Origin: Glandiceps talaboti
Lineage: Eukaryota; Hemichordata; Enteropneusta; Spengelidae
Reading direction: 5' to 3'
Length of the DNA stretch: 64,000 bases
Assembly (NCBI RefSeq): GCF_964340395.1
Contig: NC_135564.1
Coordinates: forward strand, 11,431,391 to 11,495,390
Shown: positions 24,458 to 33,058 of the stretch, piece by piece
Layout: every line of letters begins with the position of its first letter
Numbering within the stretch: position 1 is the stretch's first letter
Program-made: the position numbers and the translations under genes
The notes under the pieces: generated by a model
The model's database searches: none
What the model was told of the DNA's origin: nothing
The model's input: the letters and a program-made list of their open reading frames with translations, nothing else

Positions 24458-25270
24458 CATGCATGCATGCATGCATACATACATACATACATACATACAT
24501 ACATACATACATACATACATACATACATACATACATACATACACACACACTCATGCATGCATGCATGCATACATACATACATACATACATACATACATAC
24601 ATACATACATACATGCATACATGCATACATACATACATACATACATACATGCATGCATGCATGCATGCATACATACATACATACATACATACATACATAC
24701 ATACATACATAATACATAGTATACATACATACATACATACATACATACATACATACATACATACATACATACATACATACATACACATACACGCATCCAT
24801 CCATCGACAGAGACAGACACAAATGAGAGCAATTAGAGACCATCAGAATGAACGAACGAACGAACGACAGCGAATGAATGTGTACATTGTAAATAAATGA
24901 ACGAATTTAAAAATACGTCTGTACATGTTGCGTTTGTTAGTGCGTGTTTAATTGCATATGTATGTATATTTTACCAGTTTCTGCAAAAGTTCATTTCCAT
25001 TTTGGTTAAGATATGATTACGCTTTCTTCGACAGGAATGAGTGGTGGTACTATCTTTGGAATTATCCTGGGCGTTGTAGCTGCTGTGGCTGTTGTCCTTG
25101 TTCTTATCTATATACTGTTTATAAAACGTGATTCGTTATCATCATCGTTGAAGAAAAGTTCAGATCTAGAGGTACCCTATCCTGTTGGTTTTGACAATAC
25201 CTTGTATGCGACATCAACATCAGCATCTGTCAATACTGAATCGGAGAATAAAGAAAAATCAAACTGCTGA
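770..25270 (+). CDS. Gene A: multi-CTLD transmembrane lectin receptor (5' partial)
   Basis: Spliced gene, 39 exons in the window: 770-900, 1621-1838, 2052-2137, 2457-2557, 2981-3110, 4041-4123, 5089-5214, 5734-5805, 6326-6358, 7161-7322, 7931-8019, 8315-8480, 8992-9033, 9696-9869, 10542-10658, 11154-11276, 11543-11782, 12320-12532, 13065-13499, 13850-13998, 14589-14705, 15027-15142, 15390-15541, 15988-16196, 16592-16728, 16910-16962, 17178-17393, 17629-17810, 18341-18408, 18652-18749, 19315-19581, 19832-19980, 20584-20680, 21184-21422, 21639-21810, 22453-22713, 23185-23355, 24116-24169, 25035-25270. The frame stays open across all junctions for about 1,961 codons. It encodes the end of CTLD1, CTLD2-5, PAN, CTLD6 with an inserted FAMeT domain, CTLD7-12, a transmembrane helix and a tail. 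By comparison with gene B, the signal-peptide exon and two more exons lie upstream of base 1. The likely role is calcium-dependent glycan binding and endocytosis at the cell surface, inferred from the families. Exon edges are hand-called and may be off by a few bases. Confidence 0.87.
1242..1386. mobile_element. Fold-back (MITE-like) element, gene A intron
   Basis: Imperfect inverted arms of about 35 bases (gtgacaaattgtgtccaat against its complement near 1345-1375), with a second palindrome inside (agcaataa ... ttattgct, about 1290-1317). No coding capacity. Probably a short non-autonomous DNA transposon remnant. Confidence 0.5.
1621..2557 (+). CDS. Gene A CTLD2 (3 exons)
   Basis: It has [62 protein letters not shown] and FVCQK. 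The sugar-site residues are off-consensus, as in gene B CTLD2, although the exact triplets differ (QPN/WNV against EPK/WNT). A (TTG)n/(TGG)n trinucleotide tract lies in the intron between 2138 and 2456. Confidence 0.82.
2190..2302. repeat. (TTG)n followed by (TGG)n microsatellite
   Basis: A trinucleotide array in the CTLD2 intron of gene A. The long poly-Val/poly-Gly and poly-Thr/poly-Pro frames over it are not genes. Confidence 0.92.
2682..2763. repeat. (GATA)n microsatellite
   Basis: A GATA/GAGA tetranucleotide run in the intron between CTLD2 and CTLD3 of gene A. Confidence 0.93.
2981..5805 (+). CDS. Gene A CTLD3 (4 exons, one GC-AG intron)
   Basis: It has [54 protein letters not shown] and FVCEIRE. 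The exon ending at 4123 is followed by gcaagt. Using this GC donor keeps the frame and matches gene B; the neighbouring gtattt donor four bases on gives a stop soon after the junction. The introns carry TCTG, CATA and GTCT arrays. Confidence 0.83.
3213..3375. repeat. (TCTG)n microsatellite
   Basis: About 160 bases of TCTG with three TGCC interruptions, in the CTLD3 intron of gene A. Confidence 0.95.
4144..4265. repeat. (CATA)n, (GCAA/GCAC)n and (CA)n compound microsatellite
   Basis: Starts about 20 bases after the GC donor of exon 4041-4123, inside the CTLD3 intron of gene A. Confidence 0.93.
4475..4774. mobile_element. Fold-back (MITE-like) element, gene A intron
   Basis: Terminal arms of about 55 bases: tagtctagaggctatcc ... 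ctttgaatc at the left, and an inverted version at the right ending gatagcatctagacta. The middle is unrelated and contains a G run at 4614-4624. No coding capacity. Confidence 0.6.
5515..5673. repeat. (GTCT)n microsatellite
   Basis: An array of about 160 bases with a few CTGCTGT slips, in the last CTLD3 intron of gene A, upstream of exon 5734-5805. Confidence 0.95.
6326..8480 (+). CDS. Gene A linker and CTLD4 (4 exons)
   Basis: A linker exon ([10 protein letters not shown]) precedes CTLD4: [60 protein letters not shown] and FICKRP. It is a mannose-type site by motif. The loop between EPN and ED C holds an extra Asp/Gly run (DNDGDGDG) absent from gene B, making the exon 15 bp longer; it may change the geometry of the calcium loop. 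The donor site of the second CTLD4 exon lies about 50 bp before a CCGT/CTGT array. Confidence 0.85.
6376..6422. repeat. (TTTG)n microsatellite
   Basis: Short imperfect TTTG run just after the linker exon 6326-6358. Confidence 0.85.
6669..7046. mobile_element. Fold-back (MITE-like) element, family shared with 55422-55710
   Basis: The left arm begins aaagtggccgcatgggtgag and the right arm ends ccatatgactacttt, inverted complements over roughly 90 bases. The loop contains repeated caaacaatttgca units. A second copy with the same arms lies in a gene B intron, so this is a dispersed family. Confidence 0.6.
8069..8188. repeat. (CCGT)n/(CTGT)n microsatellite
   Basis: In the CTLD4 intron of gene A, about 50 bases after the donor of exon 7931-8019. 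Confidence 0.95.
8579..8738. repeat. (GTAT)n with (GT)n interruptions
   Basis: A long ATGT array about 100 bases after exon 8315-8480. It gives overlapping false frames on both strands. Confidence 0.95.
8992..11276 (+). CDS. Gene A linker and CTLD5 (4 exons)
   Basis: A linker exon (8992-9033, TEAPKVT) is followed by CTLD5: [72 protein letters not shown] and YICKN. It is a mannose-type motif set, as in gene B. The intron between 9870 and 10541 contains a G+C-richer segment, about 10030-10400, unlike the rest of the introns. Confidence 0.86.
10030..10400. other. G+C-rich intron segment with repeated GAGAGTCTG/AGAGAC words
   Basis: In the CTLD5 intron of gene A. It contains repeated words such as cgagagtctg, gaggtctcg and cagagacc in both orientations. 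Composition differs from the surrounding A+T-rich intron. No exon, no homology to gene B. Probably an old mobile-element remnant, unidentified. Confidence 0.4.
11543..11782 (+). CDS. Gene A PAN/apple-like domain (1 exon)
   Basis: A 240-bp, phase 1-1 exon of the same length as in gene [41 protein letters not shown]. The cysteine spacing and the SFDYD block fit PAN/apple domains. It sits between CTLD5 and the split CTLD6 in both paralogues, so the arrangement predates the duplication. Confidence 0.75.
12320..14656 (+). CDS. Gene A CTLD6, split by a FAMeT domain (4 exons)
   Basis: The N-terminal half (12320-12532) has a Thr-rich linker, [22 protein letters not shown] and [13 protein letters not shown]. 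The C-terminal half (from 13850) has [25 protein letters not shown], then YWND and VCKKA in exon 14589-14705. The FAMeT exon 13065-13499 lies between them. All junctions are in frame. The CTLD signature is complete when the inserted exon is disregarded. Confidence 0.85.
13065..13499 (+). CDS. Gene A FAMeT-like (Methyltransf_FA) domain inside CTLD6
   Basis: A 435-bp symmetric phase 1-1 exon: [72 protein letters not shown]. It has the same length as the gene B copy, with especially similar DNA over the [17 protein letters not shown] stretch. The family name refers to a crustacean protein; the sequence shows no methyltransferase motif I can recognise. A binding role is inferred. Confidence 0.82.
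14697..16088 (+). CDS. Gene A CTLD7
   Basis: The first cysteine (DCGT) lies at the end of exon 14589-14705. It continues [66 protein letters not shown] and YICEK. QPD is kept but WND is missing, exactly as in gene B, so both copies share the altered site. The last exon (15988-16196) also begins CTLD8. Confidence 0.82.
16155..17350 (+). CDS. Gene A CTLD8
   Basis: It starts [14 protein letters not shown] at the end of exon 15988-16196, then [45 protein letters not shown] and WVCQIPKG. It is a mannose-type set. Exon 16592-16728 holds the near-identical block shared with gene B. A 53-bp micro-exon (16910-16962) carries the WIGLND strand. Confidence 0.85.
17510..17578. repeat. (ATAC)n microsatellite
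   Basis: CATA/ATAC array in the intron before exon 17629-17810. Confidence 0.95.
17629..19370 (+). CDS. Gene A CTLD9
   Basis: It has [60 protein letters not shown] and FVCKK. It is a galactose-type motif set with Glu-Gln-Cys after QPD. The exon 18341-18408 donor and the 18652 acceptor give a phase-2 junction identical to gene B. A Thr/Pro linker in exon 19315-19581 leads to CTLD10. Confidence 0.83.
19425..20680 (+). CDS. Gene A CTLD10
   Basis: It has [66 protein letters not shown] and YACQ. EPN here contrasts with EPT in gene B, so gene A is the better candidate for mannose-type binding in this domain. The last exon donor is gtacaa, a weak site that gene B replaces with gtaagt. Confidence 0.83.
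21184..21810 (+). CDS. Gene A CTLD11 (2 exons)
   Basis: It starts with a Pro-rich linker ([10 protein letters not shown]), then [64 protein letters not shown] and VCKYY. It has the same off-consensus EPS/WDD pair as gene B. The following intron carries the best preserved fold-back element of the window (21966-22277). Confidence 0.84.
21966..22277. mobile_element. Fold-back MITE, best preserved copy of a four-copy family
   Basis: The left end is aaaggggaacaccactccat and the right end is its inverted form, tggagtggtgttccctttt. The arms match for about 65 bases, including aaactttgcgttctggagag on the left and ccccagaacccaaagttt on the right. No open frame. Located in the gene A intron after CTLD11. 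Related copies lie at about 56102-56376, 61128-61562 and 63176-63640. Confidence 0.75.
22453..23355 (+). CDS. Gene A CTLD12 (2 exons)
   Basis: It starts [11 protein letters not shown], then [71 protein letters not shown] and YICKR. It is a mannose-type set. NTSD is an N-glycosylation sequon. The second exon ends at a weak donor (gttggt); the same position in gene B is gtaagt. Confidence 0.85.
22829..22934. repeat. (CATC)n/(CAGC)n/(CAAC)n microsatellite
   Basis: Three successive tetranucleotide registers in the CTLD12 intron of gene A. Confidence 0.94.
24116..25270 (+). CDS. Gene A stalk, transmembrane helix and cytoplasmic tail (2 exons)
   Basis: A 54-bp stalk exon ([16 protein letters not shown]) is followed by the terminal exon 25035-25270. 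It has [15 protein letters not shown] through to YILFI as the single helix, then KRD, a Ser/Lys stretch, [17 protein letters not shown] and a TGA stop after SNC. FDNTLY again fits FxNxxY. The two exons are separated by the large ACAG/ACAT microsatellite of 24341-24870. The extreme C-terminus differs completely from gene B, while the FxNxxY block is kept. Confidence 0.87.
24341..24870. repeat. Large (ACAG)n-(ACAT)n-(GCAT)n compound microsatellite
   Basis: More than 500 bases of tetranucleotide repeat in the intron before the transmembrane exon of gene A, the largest array in the window. It explains all the long His/Thr/Tyr- and Cys/Met/Val-rich frames on both strands. Confidence 0.96.
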
Positions 25271-26245
25271 TGCAGAGACAAGGACGAATTCGGCAACGAA
25301 ACAACACCTACATTGTATTACGTAACTCCCTCGACTTGGCTCTTTTTCGTCAACAGTATATTGTTGGCGCTTCTGACCGTAATACTGTATCAGCTAGTCA
25401 GTCCTTACATATATATTTCTATGGTGTTGTGAATTTACATTTAAAAAAGAAGAAGTTAATTACTGCCAGAAACAATGGAAGTTTTGCTCATAGCGTATAG
25501 TTCACAGGTACACCTACCTGATTATTTCTTTAAGCCCTTCAACTTAGAAATGAAACGTTCACAATCTTCAACTTTTGGTGATTTAAAATCTACGTTCATC
25601 AACTTCATCATCAGATATTTCCATGTTCAAAGTCTTCAATGTTTTGGTAATTTCCGTACATTTTCAGTCGTCAACTTTTTGTTCGATTTCCACATTCAAA
25701 GTCTTCAATTTCGGGGATTTTCGAGATTTGATTTGTTTGTGATTTCAAAGCTTTCTGTGTGATATTCAGCTGTTTATTGACTCCCAAATCTGCAGGATGT
25801 TGAAGTTGCCGGGTATGCATGTATATGTTTGTTTAATTTGTACGTATGAGTGGGGGGAGTCCGACCTCATTCTTTCGGAGATGTTTAATTAGCCGTACGA
25901 CCGAAGTCCATAGACCAATGATAGTTTTATCTGCTACTTGTAGATCATATCGATATTTCGAACAAAAATATTTGTCACTGTCTTTTACGTGATGTAGGAT
26001 GTAACCAGTGACAGTTATTGGCAAGAGAAATAAGTATGATTTCAGACCACTGTAGTGAATATATATTATGGTTTAATATACATATTGGCATTATGGCATT
26101 ATCATTGTTACGCAGTTGATCGATCGTCACAGTAAAGGAGCTAGAAGACTGTACTTCCAGAAGAAACCCCAAAGTTTCCAATTTGAAATTGAATGCGCTT
26201 TTAAGACATGATGAATTTTTATTGTAAATAAAGTCTATTATATTA
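25271..26245 (+). other. Gene A 3' UTR
   Basis: From the stop to the probable poly(A) site. It contains two similar segments, ttccatgttcaaagtcttca (near 25619) and ttccacattcaaagtcttca (near 25688), about 69 bases apart. No credible open frame. The end point is inferred from AATAAA and the A run. Confidence 0.5.
26227..26232 (+). promoter_or_regulatory. Probable polyadenylation signal of gene A
   Basis: AATAAA, about 960 bases after the gene A stop and followed 12 bases later by a run of nine A. It implies a 3' UTR of roughly 1 kb. Inferred from motif and position only. Confidence 0.55.
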
Positions 26246-26579
26246 AAAAAAAAACTTGCCCGATGTATTTTTCTGTTAAGAGTGTTTGTTATCAATTTGA
26301 AAGAACCTGCACTATTTGTATATCACCCCAGTACTATTTCTATCCCTTTGTCACCCCACCAATTGTGGCATTCTGTCCACAGTTTCCAAGTAATTTTGTA
26401 TATTATACCATGCACGGACATGTCTACATCATTGGTTCTTCTGTGTTCGAAATCGTTAAAATGAGTCAAAATATTCAAAATTACCATAATTACTTTCCCC
26501 GATTTTTCTTTGATATTACTGTAGCTGGAATAATTATGTTATTCTCCAATATTTTCCTTCATTCAGCCGGAAAATACTC

Positions 26580-26632
26580 GTGACCCTAAGGGTTGTCTAA
26601 CGACTCGCAGTGACAAAGACCCCTTAGGTCAC
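26580..26632. other. Imperfect hairpin
   Basis: gtgaccctaaggg and ccccttaggtcac form a stem of about 13 bases with a 27-base loop, roughly 350 bases after the gene A poly(A) signal. Function unknown. Confidence 0.5.
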
Positions 26633-27844
26633 TTGTATTTCTTTGGCCGAACGAAGAAACATATCGGGGGAACAATATCTAAATATATAAATTTTGACAT
26701 AATTTTAACCGTTCGTACTAATTCGTGCAGATTATTCCCTATGATTCCTGTCTCATATGAAGTTGAGAAATTAAAGTTGTGGCAATGAGTTATTAGAGGA
26801 AAGCAAGGATTTTTATGAAAGAATAATTGGCGGGAAATTACGTAAGCTTGGTATGAAGTGTGTTCACTTCTTGAAACTGTCGCTCCAAATATGTTATTTA
26901 ATGTTAAACTTGAAGGTGGTGTGTGACTGTAACACATCGAGGTAATTGTTTGTTACCGTCTGAAACTAAATTAGTTTCATTTAATCATGGGTAGACAAGA
27001 CAGATCTTTTTAAATATAATATTTAGATAGTTAGTTAGTACTAAGAGTAAAGATTCGTGATAACAGTAGAAACATGCATACCAAGCTCCAAGTGATGAAC
27101 GGTGTGATACTGTTGTCGAACATAGTATTTCGGAAATACGTAAATATTTGAATATTGACCATTACATATATTAAGACTCAGAACCCCTATAAATAAAACA
27201 GTTGTCTAATATCAAGGTTAAGATGTTTATTTTCAATAATCAGTTTGTTCACCATTTATGCAAATACTTTATATATAAGGTGTTCAAATTTCGACTTCAT
27301 GCTATAAATATCATAGCTGAAATTGTTATTGTATAATTAGACTAGCATCTCAAGATTGTCAGTATTTACGTGAAAGAAAAACAGTGTTTTGTAATGGATT
27401 AGATACCACGGTTACGTGTGATTACGATTGTTATTACGTCGTAGTGTGTTTATTGTATCGGTGATATTCAGTGACTGTTACATATAGGATTCGGTGAACT
27501 TTGACATCTCTGAATACTAATAATCCCTTTTCAAGTATTGTGATTTGAGATTAATCTTTGACCTTGATTATAATCTAGGTGTCTGCCTCGTCAGATTATT
27601 AAGAAATATCTAAAGCCATCTCTAAGTTGTTAGCCAGGCTTTGTTTTTATGAGAGAATAGAATCAGAGATGGATGTCCAACGTTGGCAATATTTATCTTG
27701 TCCATAATTCCACTACCCTGTTCTGCCCTAAATACGTCAATCTTTATTATATATATGAATCATTTTCTTTCTGCATCTCACAGTTATCTGTGTTTTTCAG
27801 TGTATGTCAGCGTGCTTGTGATTCCATTTCTTGTTCTATCTGCC

Positions 27845-28044
27845 TGAGTGTCTGTCTGTGTCTGTGTCTGTGTCTGTGTCTGTGTCTGTGTCTGTATATG
27901 TGTCTGTACTATAACGTGTCTGCGTCTGTGTCTGTGTCTGTGTCTGTGTCTGTGTCTGTGTCTGTGTCTGTAACAGTTTCTTTGTCGCCCTCTGTCACCG
28001 ACTCTGTGTTTGTGGGTCCGTCTGTCTGTGCCTGTGTGTGTCTA

Positions 28045-28129
<85 letters not shown>

Positions 28130-28143
28130 TTGTCTGTCTGTCT
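27845..28143. repeat. (TGTGTC)n then (CTGT)n arrays
   Basis: Hexanucleotide TCTGTG array (27850-27970) followed by a CTGT array (28018-28143), upstream of gene B. The Cys/Leu/Ser/Val-rich frames over it are artefacts. Confidence 0.94.
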
Positions 28144-28562
28144 GGTGCGTCCCATCTCTCTCTCCCGCCCTCCCTCCAAAATGTTACAAATATTACTCGT
28201 GTGACGTTAAAATTTAGTCCTTACGAGTATACGTAATGTCCTCTAAGTTACAAAATAGTTGACTATCACTTAATGACTATGATGATAATGAAGATGAAGA
28301 CACTAGTTACATATCGAACCTTTCAAGTATGCTACCACCCCTATACAAGCTGTAAAAATAAACGGTGCCATTACGCAAGACCTAATCATAAGAATCATGG
28401 TCACCTACCTAAAAAAGATAAACGGAGTAGAGACACACACTTCACAAGACATCGAGATCAGTAGGAGCTGTTCGGCGTGTAACAGAAGCAAGTTGCTGAA
28501 GGTTCCATTTTTATTTATTTCATAAAATAACTGGTGATAGTGTCTCTAAGACAAATTTCGCC

Positions 28563-28611
28563 ATGAAACATTTACTAAGGAGCGTAGCTTTCCTTTTCGT
28601 TTGCACAACAG
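28563..28611 (+). CDS. Gene B exon 1: start codon and signal peptide
   Basis: The ATG at 28563 has a good context (gccATGa) and opens MKHLLRSVAFLFVCTT, continued in exon 2 by VLAQ before RCPAGW, the start of CTLD1. A basic n-region, a hydrophobic core and a small residue before the predicted cut (VLA/Q) make a standard signal peptide of about 19-20 residues. The exon ends in phase 1 at a GTAAGA donor. The next coding exon is 3.9 kb away. No clear TATA box is visible upstream, so the transcription start is not placed. Confidence 0.82.
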
Positions 28612-31600
28612 GTAAGAAATGGTGTTTTTTTGTCATTCTAAAAATTCTTATTTTGGGGGGTGTGTCGTTAGTGTTATTACACAAGTTTTAGTTTTACATT
28701 CGATAAACGTTAGCCACATCAAATATTCTTGATACACATTGTATACTACAAACAGAATTACATTCGGATTTTAGACTTTGCATTGGTTTATACTTTTGGG
28801 CCAATCTTGTTCGTTCATTTCAAGTTATCGTAGATAATGTTTTTTTTCGTTCTGTGAATTGTCATCATAGATATTACTGTTGCACTAGTGATCGCCATTG
28901 AAACGAAGTATAGAAAAAAACATTACTTGGTATTTGTTTGCAAATATTGTATACTTATTTCTCATATCATTATTCGAATTCATGTTAAAAGTTAATATTA
29001 AATTCGCCAAAGACTGTGTCTTTGACGTATTTAAAATTATGTTGAGAAACCCAGACTGTCATTCATCCATTGAGAACCCCCCCCCCACCCTACAAACTTG
29101 ATGAGGTAGTAACGTTCATTCTTTGATTGGTTTGTATAAATGAATGCAACCCTGTATCGATGTAAGATGCTCAGTGAATCACTGGCAGTTTTTGAAAGAA
29201 AACAAGAAAAGCGAATCATATCATGTCGAGAATAGCTTAGATTGATTGCAATTCACGTGTTACAACATGTGGGGTGACATCTTCATTCGGACTTTGATCG
29301 TTTTAGAAGCTGACAGATCTTCGAATATGTAGTACATGTAGACTTTCTGTTTTGCACAAGTCATTGATAAACTGTCTTGTTTGTAATAAAAGCACCGTCT
29401 TCTACTTCGAGTAGATACATTTGAAAGGGATGAAGACTTTGGAAATATGGTAATTCATTTGGGCTAAAACAAACCGGGTTTCAAAAAGGGGCGTTTTCAG
29501 TCAATGATAATATACGGCGTTTTCATGTTTGACATAAATGTTATCTAGTTAATAAACACAACATATTTAATGTAATTAAACACGGTCTTGAGTAACACTT
29601 ACCGGTAGCTAACACCGTTATTCTTAGGATAAACATTTTGGGAAATATAACATCAAAACAGATTTGCAAATTTTCGCCTACGTCACATCAGCATCGTAAG
29701 AGGTTAATCGACAATATGGTGATGACGCCGTGGCCATGCAGGCGTCTCACGCAAAACACACATCCAACCAACATCAACTAAACTGATAATATAGAGCTGG
29801 GATCTCGTTCTCGAAAATTGACCATATTATTATCAATTTGGCACTATAAATTTAGCGAAAAGCAATGACAGTAAATTGTAGGTATCCAATTTTCATTCAT
29901 TTTCTTTGTCGATCAAAGGTAGATGAATAAAGATTATTGTAACACTCTTTCACAAATAGAACGGACAAGAGAACAGCAAAGTGTGAACTTTCACAAAACT
30001 TTATTCGAGTTTAAGAATATATGTTGTCAGATGTGTGGGAAACAAAAAAAATATGCATTAACGTGTTGGTACGGGTAAAGAAGGACGCAAAATTAATTCA
30101 TGTGATTGGAATTAATTAAGTTAAATACAGTCAAAAGATACGGATTGCAGAAATCAGTGTAAATATCAGATAACTAATCTCATTCAGAAGAATTCACGTG
30201 TTGTACCACATGAAATAAATTCGAACTTTGAGTTAATTACGCCATGGTGGTATTGTGTAAGTAGGAGTGTAATCCTATATGCTTTATCCAAAACTTTGGC
30301 TTTACAAAATGGGGGAAAAACTTAGTGGAGTCATTGAGTTGTAGTCCTAACTAGCAAGACTAAGATCACGCCATGATCAGAAAAAGAAAAGGCTTGGGGA
30401 AAAGAGAAGGAAGTACTTAAAAAAATCTAATAGACTAAAATAAGAATTACACCCCCGCAGTTGACTGTCTCTCAGAAGACTTACCAAAGAAAGTCAGTGA
30501 CAAATTAATAGATAGCTTGGATCAAAAACTGGACTTTCAAGAAAGGTGTGTTGAATTAACATGTTATAATATTTTAAAAATTGAAATGGCACATCGTTTA
30601 AATATGATTTCTCTTTAAAATCGACTGAAGTCGTTGAATGGTAGGCCTAGCTAGCAAGACTAAGGTATTGTACCATGATCAGAAACCTTACCCCTAAAGA
30701 TAACACGTAGTACTATCTCCGGAAAACAAAGTATCGAACAGCATGAAGGGTAGGGGTGGGGGACTCAAGTATGCTGTTAACATGGCGAACACCAATACAT
30801 TCCAGTAACAACTATAAATATATGCCTAAGGGCCTTCTTCCACTGATATCCGGGAATTACATCTATCGAGCTACATCTAACATGTGGTTATGGAAGAGCG
30901 CCCTCACACGATAAAGGTACAACTCACTATGGGGAATGACATGACTTTGGAATTAATAAACAAACAAACAAATTGATTAATATAATACGTGCCCCTGTCG
31001 TCTCGCCATGCAATGTATATGATCGGGTCACTGGGCAGCGCTGATGATCCGTTCTGTTATGATACCGTCGAAATTTTGTATCAATTTTATCTTTATAATG
31101 GCCTGTGTGTCTTACAATGTATAAAACAATGGGTATGTCGGGCCAAATAGAGCTAATATAATGATAGACTCTCTCACAGTCCTCGGAACTTCGCTTTACT
31201 AAAATCGACGCTAAATGAATTATTTTGTATGTACCGATACCATCTACATAACGTACGCCATCGTATTCGAACAACCTTGTACTGTGCGCCCTCATCGACC
31301 ACATAGAGATATATATGTTCGTTGACGTGTGCCTGCGACGCTCCGTATTTTAACGAGTTATGTAACGACGACTAAGGTACGTGTCAGCTCACATGATCAT
31401 TATGTGTTTGAATCACATATGATGCAAACATTGTCATGTCACATAAAGTTACATTCATAGTCTAAAGATTTCTGATTTTAAATTTGTTCGGATGGAACGG
31501 TCCTTCTGACTCATGATTTGTCATCGATGTCGGCCTATTGGCGGAATCTGTGTTGTACACTTGTTCACTGTTTCCATAGAAACGTTGGACAAGTATGGCT

Positions 31601-33006
31601 GAGACACAGATTCAGCCAATGGGCAGCAAGGTTTATCATCCCTCATGCCCGTGTGAAGTAGATAAGATACTTAATATTTATGAGTACTAAAATATTTTGA
31701 CCAATACACACAACATACTTTTGACAAGATGAGAGCTTTCGACAACCAGTCTTTTATATACTGTCTCTACTATTAAAGCATTTCTAAGGTTAGAGTTTTC
31801 AGCCAATAACGACATTGAAACCCTTTGATAAAAATTAAATTGTCAGGAACACTTTAATCACTGTGTAAACAAAAATTGCAAGCGCGCCCTCAAAGTGTGT
31901 ATTCATTCTTCGTTTGTATGACGAGGGCGCTGTTTTGTTCAGTACCTTGAAACTTGGACTGGTCAATCTGTTAGTAAAACGATGACGGATGCCGTGGGCA
32001 CGATATTGTAAAATGAGTTTGAGACATGATTCCGACTTGTTCTCTGGAAGGTCAGCCAGCCAGGGGCCACTACTCAATCGCGGGAGCGCGGAGCTAAGTA
32101 AGGGGTGTGGCTAGTTTTAACTAGCGTGGGGGAGAGAGGGGTGGTCATTTAAATGAGGGGAGGGGGGAGTGAAGCGGGGGGGGGGGGGTTGTACTGCTAA
32201 TGGATCTAGCGACCTCAGATTCCCCAGGGAACATACATACCCAAAGATTAAAATACATGCTCAAATTCCTGAAGAAATTCTTATATTATCCTACACAGTA
32301 CATAGGTAAGTTTGCAAATTTGTCATGACCAGTATAATTTTGACGCAATTTTGTGAACAAGGTATAGGTATATTTACATGCAAGATGAAGTTTAGTCTGT
32401 AAGGTACGCCATGACTGGGCGCCCCTCCTGTTGTACATATATCTTTTTCTGAAAACAACCACTGTCTTGTGTTCCTTTAACAGTGTTGGCACAGAGATGT
32501 CCAGCAGGCTGGGATATGTACAATGGTCGGTGTTTTAATGCTTTCAATCAAGGTGCAATATTATGGTCTGAAGCCGAAGACAAATGCGAAGAGCTAGGTG
32601 GCACACTTGCAACAGTAGACACACTTGATTTAAATGTAAGTTAATAGAATATTCAGCAAAATATGAATATTTTCATATTTAACCTATTAGCATACAAAAG
32701 TAAGTAATTCTAGTAGAGATCGCACTAGAATTACTTGGTTTTGCATGCTAATAGTTGTGATATTAAAAGTAACAGATAGGGAGAAATTAGTTAAAACTGG
32801 CAGTTCCCATACAATCTACCAGAGGTTTGTTTTTTAAAACTGTGATAAAGTGAAAAGGGAAGTCAGATAGATTTTAGCAAAAGGTAAATTCTACCTTAAA
32901 TGAAAGCACTGTCTTTAGTTTGGTTTAGCCATTCAGAGCTTCTGAACAGAATATTACTCTGTAGATCAGCGGTATAGAAATTTGATTGATTGATTGACTG
33001 ATTGAC

Positions 33007-33058
<52 letters not shown>

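Larger units (their letters stand above)
26246..28562. other. Intergenic region between genes A and B
   Basis: A+T-rich, about 2.3 kb. It holds an imperfect hairpin (26580-26632) and a long TGTGTC/CTGT array. No protein or RNA gene recognised. The gene B promoter should lie here, close to 28300-28560, but no TATA box or other core element is clear. Confidence 0.6.

Noticed and set aside
24281-24900. Several overlapping frames of 90-170 residues on both strands
   Set aside because: All are translations of the ACAG/ACAT microsatellite (His-Thr-Tyr or Cys-Met-Tyr-Val periodic), so not genes.
26263-26583. Plus-strand frame of 106 residues after gene A
   Set aside because: It starts downstream of the poly(A) signal, is rich in Phe/Tyr/Ile as A+T-rich DNA often is, and has no recognisable domain.
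26580-26632. Histone-type 3' stem-loop
   Set aside because: Stem and loop lengths and sequence do not fit the histone element, and no histone gene is near.
30927-31304. Minus-strand frame of 125 residues in gene B intron 1
   Set aside because: The longest non-repeat frame outside the receptor exons, but I recognise no domain, signal peptide or splice context. Probably chance; transcript data could change this.
31835-32077. Minus-strand frame of 80 residues in gene B intron 1
   Set aside because: No motif, no counterpart in gene A, and overlaps GCGCCCTC repeat words.
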